From: Indolivaga capnocytophagoides DSM 22835
Lineage (GTDB): Bacteria; Bacteroidota; Bacteroidia; Bacteroidales; Dysgonomonadaceae
Direction: 5' to 3'
Assembly: GCF_000426485.1 (NCBI RefSeq)
Contig: NZ_AUFL01000016.1
Location: 1 to 64,000 of the forward strand
Length of the DNA: 64,000 nt
The notes beneath the pieces are model-generated. The model had not been told where the DNA came from. It saw only the letters and a program-made list of their open reading frames with translations, and made no database searches. Positions 9,583 through 18,561 of this stretch are shown piece after piece. Within the stretch, counting starts at the first letter, position 1, and the number at the start of each line of letters is the position of its first letter. Made by a program: the position numbers and the translations under genes.

Positions 9583-11178
9583 TTATTTAGATGATGCATA
9601 AAATGGATTTTGCGTCAGATTCGGATTGGTTTCTACAACCGACTGCAATATAGGCCAGTAACAGAACCATTCGCTCTTGTATTTTACCAGAAGGCTGGTC
9701 AGTTTATCAGCTGGTGCAGCATTTATCGCTAATTGCTGTAAGTAAGAATAGTTGGCTTCCGAGAAATTATCACGTTTCGCATGGCGCAGAGCATCATACC
9801 AACGTTTTCCTTCGAATGCAAATTCTCTGCCCCGCTCATCATAGATTAGTTTTTCGAGTAACAGCGGACTGATTTCAGTCTCATTATCGAAATTAGTTTC
9901 GGGAGTTTCTATTGCATTTGCTCTTTCTCTCACCTGCTTTACAAGAGCATAAGCATCCTTCAATTTTGTCTGATCATTATTTGTCTTTGACAGTTGAGTA
10001 AGCGCCTCAGCTTTCATCAATAAAACTTCGGGATAGCGGTAAACAATCCAATGAGGGAATGTCTGCCTTGTTCTCATTGCAGATGAACGATCAAGCCCTA
10101 CCCATTTCCATATATAAGAACCTTTATAAGAAAAAGAGTTACCTCTTATATCATACACATCACGGTCATCGCCGGTATATTCAGGAAAAATCTCTTCCGA
10201 TAATATTTCCGAATTAGGAATTAATGCCGGACGTATCTGATTAAACCATAAATAGAATGGGTCTGTTAGAGTTTCATGAGTCTTAGGGAACTGTATTTCG
10301 AATATACTTTCTACTGAATTGCCAGTCACATATAGCTTATCGAACAACGAATTGACATCCGATTCACTCACATGATAGACACTATCGATGTTAGACCCGT
10401 TTATCACCTCGTATTTTGCTTTTGACACAGGTATAAGAGAAAATTGTCCCGAACCGATTATCTGAGTACAAAGATCAGAGCAAGCCTGATAGTTTTCCTG
10501 CCACAGATAAATATCCGCTAAAAGGGTTTTTGCAGACCATTGGGTCATCCGGCCTTTGTTCGAGTCATTGTCTTTATAAGTGAGGGGTAGATTATCAATA
10601 GCAGTTAGCAGCTGAGTCACCAGAGTCTCTAATATCTCATCACCTCCGGTTTTGGGAACATTATAGTCTTGCTTATCTGAAGAAGATGCTTTTTCTATAA
10701 ATGGAACATCTTTAAAAGAACGTACCAAATAGAAGTACATCATCGCCCTGAGAGTAACAGCCTCACCCTCATATTGTTTAAGCAATTTATCGGAAAAAGA
10801 AGCATCCAGGGATTGTACAGCTGCGGCATTTTCCAGCACATCATTACATTGATTTATTGTTGTGTAAAGTGCACCCCAATCCAGTACTATCGCATTATCG
10901 GTACTTATTTCTCCTTTTATTATATTCGAAACGTTTGCATTGGCAGACGTTCCGGTAGCGGTAAGATCTGCTCTGAGCTCACCCCACATATACAAATCCT
11001 TTATCAATGATTCATCCAACATCGATGAGTAACATCCGATCACAGCCGACTCTACATCTTCTTTATTCTTCCAGAATTTAGAATCCACAATTCCATCCAC
11101 AGGTTCCAGATCGAGCCAGTCCGAGCAGGAAATCATAAATACGGAAATTGCGAGTATGGCAAATATCTTTTTTATCAT
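9583..11178 (-). CDS. SusD/RagB-family nutrient-binding lipoprotein
   Basis: The protein has 531 residues, the usual family length. Signal peptide and lipobox MISC (Cys18) are followed by SDWLDLEP, the canonical mature SusD start. The SusD-like N-terminal helical region includes YEGEAVTLRAMMYFYLV. The C-terminal RagB/SusD region includes RYPEVLLMKAEAL and DERGREFAFEGKRWYDALRH, both highly typical. It would cap the SusC pore encoded immediately upstream in the operon (35-base gap). It belongs to the upstream SusCD pair, distinct from the pair at 913-5987. The substrate is unknown. Confidence 0.95.
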   Translation of the reverse strand: MIKKIFAILAISVFMISCSDWLDLEPVDGIVDSKFWKNKEDVESAVIGCYSSMLDESLIKDLYMWGELRADLTATGTSANANVSNIIKGEISTDNAIVLDWGALYTTINQCNDVLENAAAVQSLDASFSDKLLKQYEGEAVTLRAMMYFYLVRSFKDVPFIEKASSSDKQDYNVPKTGGDEILETLVTQLLTAIDNLPLTYKDNDSNKGRMTQWSAKTLLADIYLWQENYQACSDLCTQIIGSGQFSLIPVSKAKYEVINGSNIDSVYHVSESDVNSLFDKLYVTGNSVESIFEIQFPKTHETLTDPFYLWFNQIRPALIPNSEILSEEIFPEYTGDDRDVYDIRGNSFSYKGSYIWKWVGLDRSSAMRTRQTFPHWIVYRYPEVLLMKAEALTQLSKTNNDQTKLKDAYALVKQVRERANAIETPETNFDNETEISPLLLEKLIYDERGREFAFEGKRWYDALRHAKRDNFSEANYSYLQQLAINAAPADKLTSLLVKYKSEWFCYWPILQSVVETNPNLTQNPFYASSK

Positions 11179-11213
11179 AATATTATCTATTTCATGTTAT
11201 TGATTTCTTTCGA

Positions 11214-14200
11214 TCAAAAAGTAAGGTTAATTCCGATAGAGGCTGTTTTCGCACGGGGAGCCTTTGATGTATCATAACCCAATTTATTCAGGTCATTACT
11301 TCTCGAGCTTACCTCCGGATCCAATCCGGAATAATTAGTCCATACATACAGATTATACAGTGTACAATACAGACTCAATGCTGAAACACCCAAACGTCGA
11401 ACAACATCTTTTTCGAATGTATACTTCAGTGTCAGCGATTGGAAACGCAGGAATGATCCATCTTCGACGTAACGGTCTGATGCCAGCCAGTTATATCCTT
11501 TTTTATACAAGGCACGAGGCAGAAGGTCAGCCGGAGCATCTGCTTCATTCTCATAAGATGTACGCCATCTGCGAAGTACGGCTTTACTTTGATTTTTAAA
11601 ATCGTACATCGACTCCATCGACATTTTTGTGGAGTTAATTATATCGCAGCCATAACGGAAATTGAAATAAGCATCCAGCGACCAGTTCTTATATTTCACA
11701 CCGGGACCAAAACCTCCGGTCAGTTTAGGGTTAGCATTTCCCAGATAGACAATATCCTGTTGATTGATATTTCCATCGTTGTTTATATCCACGTATTTGG
11801 CATCTCCCGCTTCGAATTCGTAGCCCACAGTCGGATACCAGAATTTCATTTTCACGGGAACTCTTTGTCCGTTTTCATAGGTATAAATAGGATTGCCGCT
11901 CTTATCTTTTGCAATAGTCTGCGCGTCATTCAGATATACACCATCGTATTTGTATCCATAAAACGATCCAACCGGATTACCCACCTGTATACGGGTCATG
12001 AAATTACCGTTAGATGCAGTAGGCGTTGTAGATGTAGATATATTGTCTGACAACTTGGTGATAATATTATCATTATGAGCCAAAGTCATTCTGAAGTTAA
12101 CTGTCCAATCTTTGTTCTTGAACGGAGTTGAAAATATCCCAAGCTCCCATCCTTTATTCTCAATTGTTCCTGCATTCATCGGAATATTATTATAACCCGA
12201 AGTATTAGAAATAGCCGCTTTTTCGAAGAATTGATTATCAGTGGTACGTTTATACCAGTTGAAATCGATATTTATGCGGTCATTGAATGCTATAAAATTC
12301 AAACCGGTATTAATTTCGGATGTTTGCTCCCATTTCAAATCTTCCAATTGCATACTTGATACATATACCCCCTGTTGACCAAGGTATGTATAATCGTAAG
12401 AGCCATATTGTTTGTAATACAGATAGTTTTTAGAGATGGCATTTCCATTGACACCATAGCTGATACGGTAACTAAGATCGTCTAGAAATTCGAACTTCTT
12501 CATGAACGACTCATTCGAAATTCTCCAACGGAACGATAGACTCGGAAAATATCCGTAACGATGTTTTCTGCTATATTTAGAATCTCCATCCATACGAATC
12601 ACCCCATTCAACAAATACTTGTCCATAAACCCATACTGAGCAGTAAGTAACGCAGACATAGTACGTTCTTGAGTACGAGAAGATGCAGTGGAAATAATAC
12701 GAGATGATAATGAAGGATCCTGAATCTCGGTCGATGCGGTATTAGCAGACACAAGCCCCCAGCCTTCTACTTTCTTATCATAAGTGGAGAATTGTGTTCC
12801 GAAGAAAAGGGTATGCTTATCGCTTCCCAACTTAGGATTATATGAGAGACGAGTAAATGTCTGTACAAGAAAAGCTTCGGCATCGGCATCTTCGGCTCTG
12901 TTCACCGTATTTTCATACCAAGGTCGTCCTGTTGCGATCTGAGGTAAAAACTTCTTATTCTTTTCACTGCTGATATCAAAAGCCAAATCGGCATCGAGTA
13001 TCAATTGAGAGGGAATAATCTGATATTGAATCGAAAATTTAGGTCTGATACGGTCGGTTATCACATCCCATGTTCCTTCCTCGGCCATTGCCAAGGGGTT
13101 GTATACTCCTCCTGTGTATTTACTTAAGTTAGCAGAAGTAAAGTCTCCCTGAGGCGTTGTTGCGGGTGAAAAATATTTTCCGGTATTAACGCCGGTATCA
13201 GTATATTCATAGATAGATTGGTTAGGCATCTTTGTATATGCCGACTCCAATAAATCGGTCATGTAATTTTTATTATTCTTGGAGTGTGTATACGAAAAGT
13301 CAGCCGAAACACGCATCCGTTCCGAAATATTATAATTCAGATTGAAGTTGGTCGTCACACGATCCAAAGACTGCCCGATAACATTACCTTTCTGATTATA
13401 ATACCCCAACGACATCCGGTACAGAGCTTTAGTTCCTCCTCCCGAGATAGACAAGTTATGATCTTGTGTCCATCCGGTTTGAGTAACAGCATCAACCCAA
13501 TCGGTATCCTGTCCGTAATTGTGATAATAATAAGGATTATTAGGGTCACGCGCAAATTCAGGATAAGAAGATAAATCTATCGGTATACCCGAATTCTGGA
13601 AAGCCTCCTGTATCATTGTCACATACTCGTTTCCGTTGAGTGTTTTTATCGGAGAACCCATTGTCGTCGCAGATCCTTTGAAAGAATACGAGATACGGGG
13701 CGGTCCGTAAGTACCACGTTTAGTTTTAATCAATAATACACCGTTAGCACCCTTACTACCATACAAAGCAGTAGCAGCGGCATCTTTCAACACCGATATT
13801 TCGGCAATATCAGAAGGAGATATATTCAATAGCTGCGAATAACTGTCTTCATCGGCGGTAGCAAAGTCAAAATCAGATGATATTGTGGCATCATAAGGAA
13901 TATTATCGACAACAATAAGCGGATTAGCATTCGAATTTATCGAAGACGTTCCGCGTATACGGATAGCCATACCGGCTCCGGGCTCTCCCGAAGTAGCAGT
14001 GATATCCACTCCGGCCATACGTCCCTGCAAGGCTTCGTCAATAGAGGCAACAGGCAAATCTTCTATTTCTCCGGCATCTATTTTACTGTATGCGTAAGTC
14101 ATGTCTCGCTCTGCTATAGCAAACGGACCGGCATTAGCTTTCTTTTTGGCAGTAACAACAACTTCAGTCAAACCTTTAGCATCTTCTTCCATCACACAAT

Positions 14201-14507
14201 TAATCTCTCTGGATGCTGTAGACAAAGCTATACTCTTCGATTTGAAACCGATGGTCGTAAAAACAAGTTTGTGACCGGCTTTAGGTGTAACTTTAAGACT
14301 AAAATTACCATCTAAATCGGTTTGAGATCCTATCACAATACGGTTGTCTTTATCCATTTCCACTACCGAACAGCCAATTATAGGCTCTTTGTCCGTAGCC
14401 GAAGTGACCTTTCCCCGTATAAGTACGCTTTCCTGAGCGTGTAACGTCATCCCTGTCATCAGAAACAGACATAACAATAGATATAAGATTGAATTTTTTC
14501 TATTCAT
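11214..14507 (-). CDS. SusC/RagA-family TonB-linked outer membrane protein
   Basis: The protein has 1097 residues. The signal peptide ends about residue 24 (LHAQ). A CarboxypepD-reg-like domain covers about 30-110. The TonB-box-like segment LTEVVVTAKKK follows near 115, then a plug with MAIRIRGTSSINSNANPLIV and SKGANGVLLIKTKRG, then a 22-strand barrel. It pairs with the SusD at 9583-11178. It stands behind the large FAS1 lipoprotein gene (22-base gap), so the operon order is FAS1, SusC, SusD, FAS1, FAS1, SusC, SusD. Long antisense reading frames inside it are judged to be coding shadows. Confidence 0.95.
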   Translation of the reverse strand: MNRKNSILYLLLCLFLMTGMTLHAQESVLIRGKVTSATDKEPIIGCSVVEMDKDNRIVIGSQTDLDGNFSLKVTPKAGHKLVFTTIGFKSKSIALSTASREINCVMEEDAKGLTEVVVTAKKKANAGPFAIAERDMTYAYSKIDAGEIEDLPVASIDEALQGRMAGVDITATSGEPGAGMAIRIRGTSSINSNANPLIVVDNIPYDATISSDFDFATADEDSYSQLLNISPSDIAEISVLKDAAATALYGSKGANGVLLIKTKRGTYGPPRISYSFKGSATTMGSPIKTLNGNEYVTMIQEAFQNSGIPIDLSSYPEFARDPNNPYYYHNYGQDTDWVDAVTQTGWTQDHNLSISGGGTKALYRMSLGYYNQKGNVIGQSLDRVTTNFNLNYNISERMRVSADFSYTHSKNNKNYMTDLLESAYTKMPNQSIYEYTDTGVNTGKYFSPATTPQGDFTSANLSKYTGGVYNPLAMAEEGTWDVITDRIRPKFSIQYQIIPSQLILDADLAFDISSEKNKKFLPQIATGRPWYENTVNRAEDADAEAFLVQTFTRLSYNPKLGSDKHTLFFGTQFSTYDKKVEGWGLVSANTASTEIQDPSLSSRIISTASSRTQERTMSALLTAQYGFMDKYLLNGVIRMDGDSKYSRKHRYGYFPSLSFRWRISNESFMKKFEFLDDLSYRISYGVNGNAISKNYLYYKQYGSYDYTYLGQQGVYVSSMQLEDLKWEQTSEINTGLNFIAFNDRINIDFNWYKRTTDNQFFEKAAISNTSGYNNIPMNAGTIENKGWELGIFSTPFKNKDWTVNFRMTLAHNDNIITKLSDNISTSTTPTASNGNFMTRIQVGNPVGSFYGYKYDGVYLNDAQTIAKDKSGNPIYTYENGQRVPVKMKFWYPTVGYEFEAGDAKYVDINNDGNINQQDIVYLGNANPKLTGGFGPGVKYKNWSLDAYFNFRYGCDIINSTKMSMESMYDFKNQSKAVLRRWRTSYENEADAPADLLPRALYKKGYNWLASDRYVEDGSFLRFQSLTLKYTFEKDVVRRLGVSALSLYCTLYNLYVWTNYSGLDPEVSSRSNDLNKLGYDTSKAPRAKTASIGINLTF

Positions 14508-14529
14508 TGATAATCTGATTTAAGGGTAA

Positions 14530-16890
14530 TTATTCTTCTTCAGGTATATATTCCAAATAGTTATCTATTTCGTGGAGCACGGCTTTAGCTCCAAAAATAT
14601 TGCTATGGCTTACACCTTTAACTACTTCAGCCGAACGGTTGACCGATCCGGTATTCTGAGTTCTGAACAGCAAATTTCCATTCGACTTTTCGACTCTCAG
14701 ATAAGTAGAAGTGATAAGCACTTTATGCAAAGTAGAGGCCACATCGTATGCCTGAGTAGCACCACTAGACAGAAGTACTCTGTTGTAACCGTCATTTACA
14801 TATACCTTACTAGGAATAATATGATATTTGATAAAGTTTATAGCCTTTTGCAAATCATTAATCGATTTTTTGGTTTCAGCAATAGTAGGCAATACTTTTG
14901 CAGCTATAGCAGCCTGCATCGCCTCATTGTTAGGCATAAGTATTGTATAGGAAGATGAAGTACTCAAGGTGAAGGCCAAAGAAGTCTGAGTAAACAGTTC
15001 AGTCATATAATCGCTGAAAATCGAGACATTCGAATTTTTCGCAGATGCTTTCTGTATATATGTAAGCATAGGCTGTTCCTGCCACCCGTCAACAGACGAG
15101 GGCATAGTTGTATTTCTAGAATACTGCAAGAGCCTGTCAATAGTATATACCGTTCCGTTATTAAAAGATTTCTTGAAAGTAGCAGTCACCCAATTTTCTT
15201 CATCATAATTACCTAACATCTGTATCTTTCCGTTTTTGAAGCGGATAAAGTCGCCCTCTGCATTTACGGCATAACCGAAACCGTCGTATCCCAGTGACGA
15301 ATTTCCATTGAGATTCGCTAAACGGGTATCTATTTCGGAATTATGTATTCTCTTGAATATGTGAGACCTGATCAGACGCTGCATACGGGTATCAGCTACA
15401 ACTAAAGAATTGGAATGTGAGAATCCATAGGCAGACGTCAGCCATTCCCATTTAAAACCATCGGCTGTTAACAGCTGATCACTTGGCAGAAGAATTATAT
15501 AATCATTAGATGAATACCCATTCAGGGCGGAACGCATCAGTTCTTCCATCAATGAAGATTCAAAGTATTTATTAAAAGCATTTTTCAGCAAAGAATAAGC
15601 AGGATTCAGCAGTACTTCGGCAAAAACAGTTTCGAAATAGTGGCTTTTTATATAACTATTCGATCCGTAAAAAAATCCGTTACTGGCGGGTTTTATATCA
15701 TAATAACGAGTACGATCAAAACCCTCACCTGTAGCACCTTCACCATTCAGATAATCACCCTGAGCATTCATCATTCCCTTATAGTTTCCGGGCCAAACCA
15801 ACTCATTTATCATCTGCGCATTTATAAAATATCCCAAAATATCGGAAGGCACGTTATCCAATGACGAATAATAATCCTTTAATTTATCGTTAAAGAATTT
15901 CTGTACAGCATTATTATCCGGAGCAAAAAGGGTAAATCCATTGGTCTCCGCCTCTTTATCAGAAGTACCATAAGCCTCTGAATTAAGTGAAACCTGTAAT
16001 CCTGAGTAGAACTTAACATATACCTGATTTATATTCTTAGAAGGATATAATTCTTTAAAATACTGATCTACGACACTGAAGTTATTATAACGAATATAAT
16101 TATACTCACCGGAAGCATTTTTGCTCTGAACAAGCTTACGGAATATTGAATAATCATCTACATTCAGTATCTTCTCGAGATTCGGTAAAGGAACCAAGAC
16201 CTTATTGACTTCATGAATGACACCGTTTCCGGCCATCAGGTCAGACTGTAATATGGAAGCATCCTGTACATTACGTCCCGTATATTGGCTTGAGGGATAA
16301 AATGTATTGTAATCTTCGGCAGTCAAAGGCTTTGTTCGCGAATCGAAGTACCTCGACAAGTAAAACGGCATATATTTCGAATTGGGTTTTGTGATGGTAA
16401 AAGAGCCTTCGCCATTTGCATCTACAACCCATATAGAATCCGAACCATTGTATTCACGATGTAAACCTTCATAATAAGTTGTTCTTTTTTTGATACTTTG
16501 CAAAGTATCCCATCCTCCGCTCAATATATCGCTCAAACGATCAAACTTATACGAGTTATAAACCAGAGAGTAGGCTACAATCTGATCTATTACCGATTGA
16601 GGAATATCTTTTACCGAGTTATACCCATTTGTAGACAGATAAGACTTAAAAGCCTCATCATTAGGGGCAAAACATGTAAACAAACCGCTTCCATGTAAAG
16701 AGGTCGCATACAAGGTACGGTCAACACATTCTAGATAATTAGTAAATCTCCCCTCTTGTTGTAAAACATCATACAACGGAGGGGCGACCCAAGAGGGATC
16801 TTTATAGTACTCATCCCTATCCTCTGTGCAATGAATCAGGGAAAAGCCTATAACCATAAGTAGTAGAATTTTAGGTAAGGTGCTCTTCAT
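14530..16890 (-). CDS. Multi-domain fasciclin (FAS1) lipoprotein
   Basis: I start this at the ATG at 16890 (786 residues). From there a clean lipoprotein signal reads MKSTLPKILLLMVIGFSLIHC (Cys21), whereas the upstream in-frame ATG at 16947 adds a non-signal extension. Several FAS1 units are visible: SGLFTCFAPNDEAFKSYL near residue 70, FTLFAPDNNAVQKFF near 320, a diverged unit with YIILLPSDQLL near 460, and SYTILMPNNEAMQAAI near 650 with the distal FIKYHIIPSKVYV. It is thus a roughly four-domain surface protein, longer than the other two FAS1 lipoproteins in the operon. It is the first gene of the 16-kb minus-strand operon, and its promoter must lie in 16891-17504. Confidence 0.87.
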   Translation of the reverse strand: MKSTLPKILLLMVIGFSLIHCTEDRDEYYKDPSWVAPPLYDVLQQEGRFTNYLECVDRTLYATSLHGSGLFTCFAPNDEAFKSYLSTNGYNSVKDIPQSVIDQIVAYSLVYNSYKFDRLSDILSGGWDTLQSIKKRTTYYEGLHREYNGSDSIWVVDANGEGSFTITKPNSKYMPFYLSRYFDSRTKPLTAEDYNTFYPSSQYTGRNVQDASILQSDLMAGNGVIHEVNKVLVPLPNLEKILNVDDYSIFRKLVQSKNASGEYNYIRYNNFSVVDQYFKELYPSKNINQVYVKFYSGLQVSLNSEAYGTSDKEAETNGFTLFAPDNNAVQKFFNDKLKDYYSSLDNVPSDILGYFINAQMINELVWPGNYKGMMNAQGDYLNGEGATGEGFDRTRYYDIKPASNGFFYGSNSYIKSHYFETVFAEVLLNPAYSLLKNAFNKYFESSLMEELMRSALNGYSSNDYIILLPSDQLLTADGFKWEWLTSAYGFSHSNSLVVADTRMQRLIRSHIFKRIHNSEIDTRLANLNGNSSLGYDGFGYAVNAEGDFIRFKNGKIQMLGNYDEENWVTATFKKSFNNGTVYTIDRLLQYSRNTTMPSSVDGWQEQPMLTYIQKASAKNSNVSIFSDYMTELFTQTSLAFTLSTSSSYTILMPNNEAMQAAIAAKVLPTIAETKKSINDLQKAINFIKYHIIPSKVYVNDGYNRVLLSSGATQAYDVASTLHKVLITSTYLRVEKSNGNLLFRTQNTGSVNRSAEVVKGVSHSNIFGAKAVLHEIDNYLEYIPEEE

Positions 16891-17504
16891 TCTATTCGTA
16901 ATTTTAGTAATTAGAAATTGGTTTACAGGTGCAATAAGCGACAGCAAGTATTTAATGACGTATAGATAAGAGATAACTATCTGTATAGTTATACTTTATC
17001 GATCAATAAATGGATCTGTGACTTTAATCGAAGTTCAGATAAGATACAATACCTCATTATCGAAAATAAGGCATAAAACATCTTTTAAGTATTCATTACA
17101 TATATACCAAGAAGCATATATGTTCTTTCTAAAGTTTTTCTTAGTAATTAATCGGCATATAAAAATACCGGAAAGGTTCGTTATTTTTCAATCATAATTG
17201 TGTTCTCATTAAGTTTAGAAAAAGTAATGTAATTTAACGTCTGTTTTCATTTAGCTTAGATTGTTAGCAAAGAAATAAATGTTGCAATAGATAACGAATA
17301 TAAAATTGTACATATACATGGAAAATTATGCCTGAACACTGGAAATATTAGCGCAGAGGGGTCTTTTAGTGTAGAAAATACATTTTTGGAGATAAGTATC
17401 TAGAAGATATTAAAGAAGATATTCTGTAAAAAATGAAGTTAAATGATCATTTTTTATGGTATTTTTTTTTATTTTTTTTATCATTTAGCACAATTACATA
17501 TTGA
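16891..17504. other. Gene-free AT-rich region, likely operon leader/promoter
   Basis: These 614 bases lie between the divergent-to-tail arrangement of the FAS1 operon start and the end of the glycosylase gene. No reading frame with family features and no strong hairpin was seen. It must contain the promoter of the FAS1/SusCD operon on the minus strand, but I found no exact TAnnTTTG match to place it. Confidence 0.4.
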
Positions 17505-18203
17505 TTACCCTGAGATTCCATTAAGAGCCAAAATATATTTATCTATATACAGCTGCTTCTCTTTCATCTTGTATTGCTGAATATATCTGGGATGCTCCAA
17601 TACCGTAAATTCATCGAATAAGTGTTCTTCTTTATTCAGTTTTTGTATAAAATCTGCATTCTTTTTACCCAGAATAAATACTTTCGATGTATCTAATCCC
17701 AGTTCAATATGTTTTTTTAGAGATTCTATCATAAACCCTTTTACCATAATAAATAGGTCTTTATCATCATAATAGTTTGCATTCACCCAATTTCCACCTT
17801 TTGTGCGGCGGATAATAGCCAAAGGAAAGGGAGAGTTAATGTAAAATTGATTGTAGAACAAAGCAGCCCCTCCATATGCATTTATCATTTCATACATAAA
17901 AACAGATGAGACTTCATGTGTATGCGCCGATTTCATGACGATTCCGCATTCACTTTCCAAGCGTTTAGTGTCTGTAAACGGAACACCCGTCACACCTGCT
18001 CCGTGCCGACTGGGATTAATTCCTATAATAAATTGTCGGCGATTAGTATCATTGTAGTATTTACGATAAAACTCACCCATTACCTTCATGGTTTCGGGAT
18101 TATCTAAATAAGGATTTAGAACCCTGAAGTCGTCAGGTAATTGCCCCGAATAATGGAGATTCTTATTAAAATCAATAATTCGATCAGCTATTTTATTTCT
18201 CAT
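17505..18203 (-). CDS. SMUG2-type uracil-DNA glycosylase family protein
   Basis: This 232-residue protein of the UDG superfamily would remove damaged or deaminated bases from DNA. Motif I is GINPSRHGAGVTGVPFTD (residues 61-78), with Asn63 in the activating position of SMUG-type enzymes. Motif II is EHPRYIQQYK (HPR at 204-206), in place of the HPS of other UDGs. This combination matches the SMUG2 branch (DUF4918) known from Bacteroidota. It is encoded alone. The gene ahead of it is the divergent TPR-AraC regulator and the FAS1 operon follows, so no functional link to neighbours is apparent. Activity on uracil or other lesions is inferred from family only. Confidence 0.88.
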   Translation of the reverse strand: MRNKIADRIIDFNKNLHYSGQLPDDFRVLNPYLDNPETMKVMGEFYRKYYNDTNRRQFIIGINPSRHGAGVTGVPFTDTKRLESECGIVMKSAHTHEVSSVFMYEMINAYGGAALFYNQFYINSPFPLAIIRRTKGGNWVNANYYDDKDLFIMVKGFMIESLKKHIELGLDTSKVFILGKKNADFIQKLNKEEHLFDEFTVLEHPRYIQQYKMKEKQLYIDKYILALNGISG

Positions 18204-18425
18204 TCAAAAATCAGTGCTTTTATATTCTATTTCTAAAAACGAATTATCGGTATTTTAGTTCAATTTCATTAGTCATTTTGCATGACTCGGCATAGTCTAA
18301 ACAAGTTAAGCTCTGCTCTGGCGACTTAAAATCTTCATGTCTTATTAAATAAGCTAAAATATTAATCATTTCACTTAAATTCATTCTAAAACGCAGAAAA
18401 TCCTGACCAGTTGAAAATAATAGGT

Positions 18426-18434
18426 TAATTTTGT
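18426..18434 (+). promoter_or_regulatory. Candidate -7 element (TAATTTTGT) for the TPR-AraC gene
   Basis: The sequence matches the Bacteroidales -7 consensus TAnnTTTGY exactly and lies 128 bases before the regulator start. No convincing -33 TTG lies at the expected 19-21 base spacing, so this is tentative. The rest of the 18204-18561 gap is AT-rich and shows nothing else I can name. Confidence 0.3.
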
Positions 18435-18561
18435 GACTCGAAAGATATTTATCTTTAAAATAACTTTAACTTGTATCAAGCAACAGAAAGTATTATAAGT
18501 TCATAACAGGCTTTGGCTTTTATATTAACCAAAGCAGTAAATAGGTCTGAGATCTTAAAAG

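Noticed and set aside
11589-12050. 153-codon plus-strand frame antisense to a SusC gene
   Set aside because: It lies fully inside a well-supported transporter gene, has no family features and looks like a codon-bias shadow.
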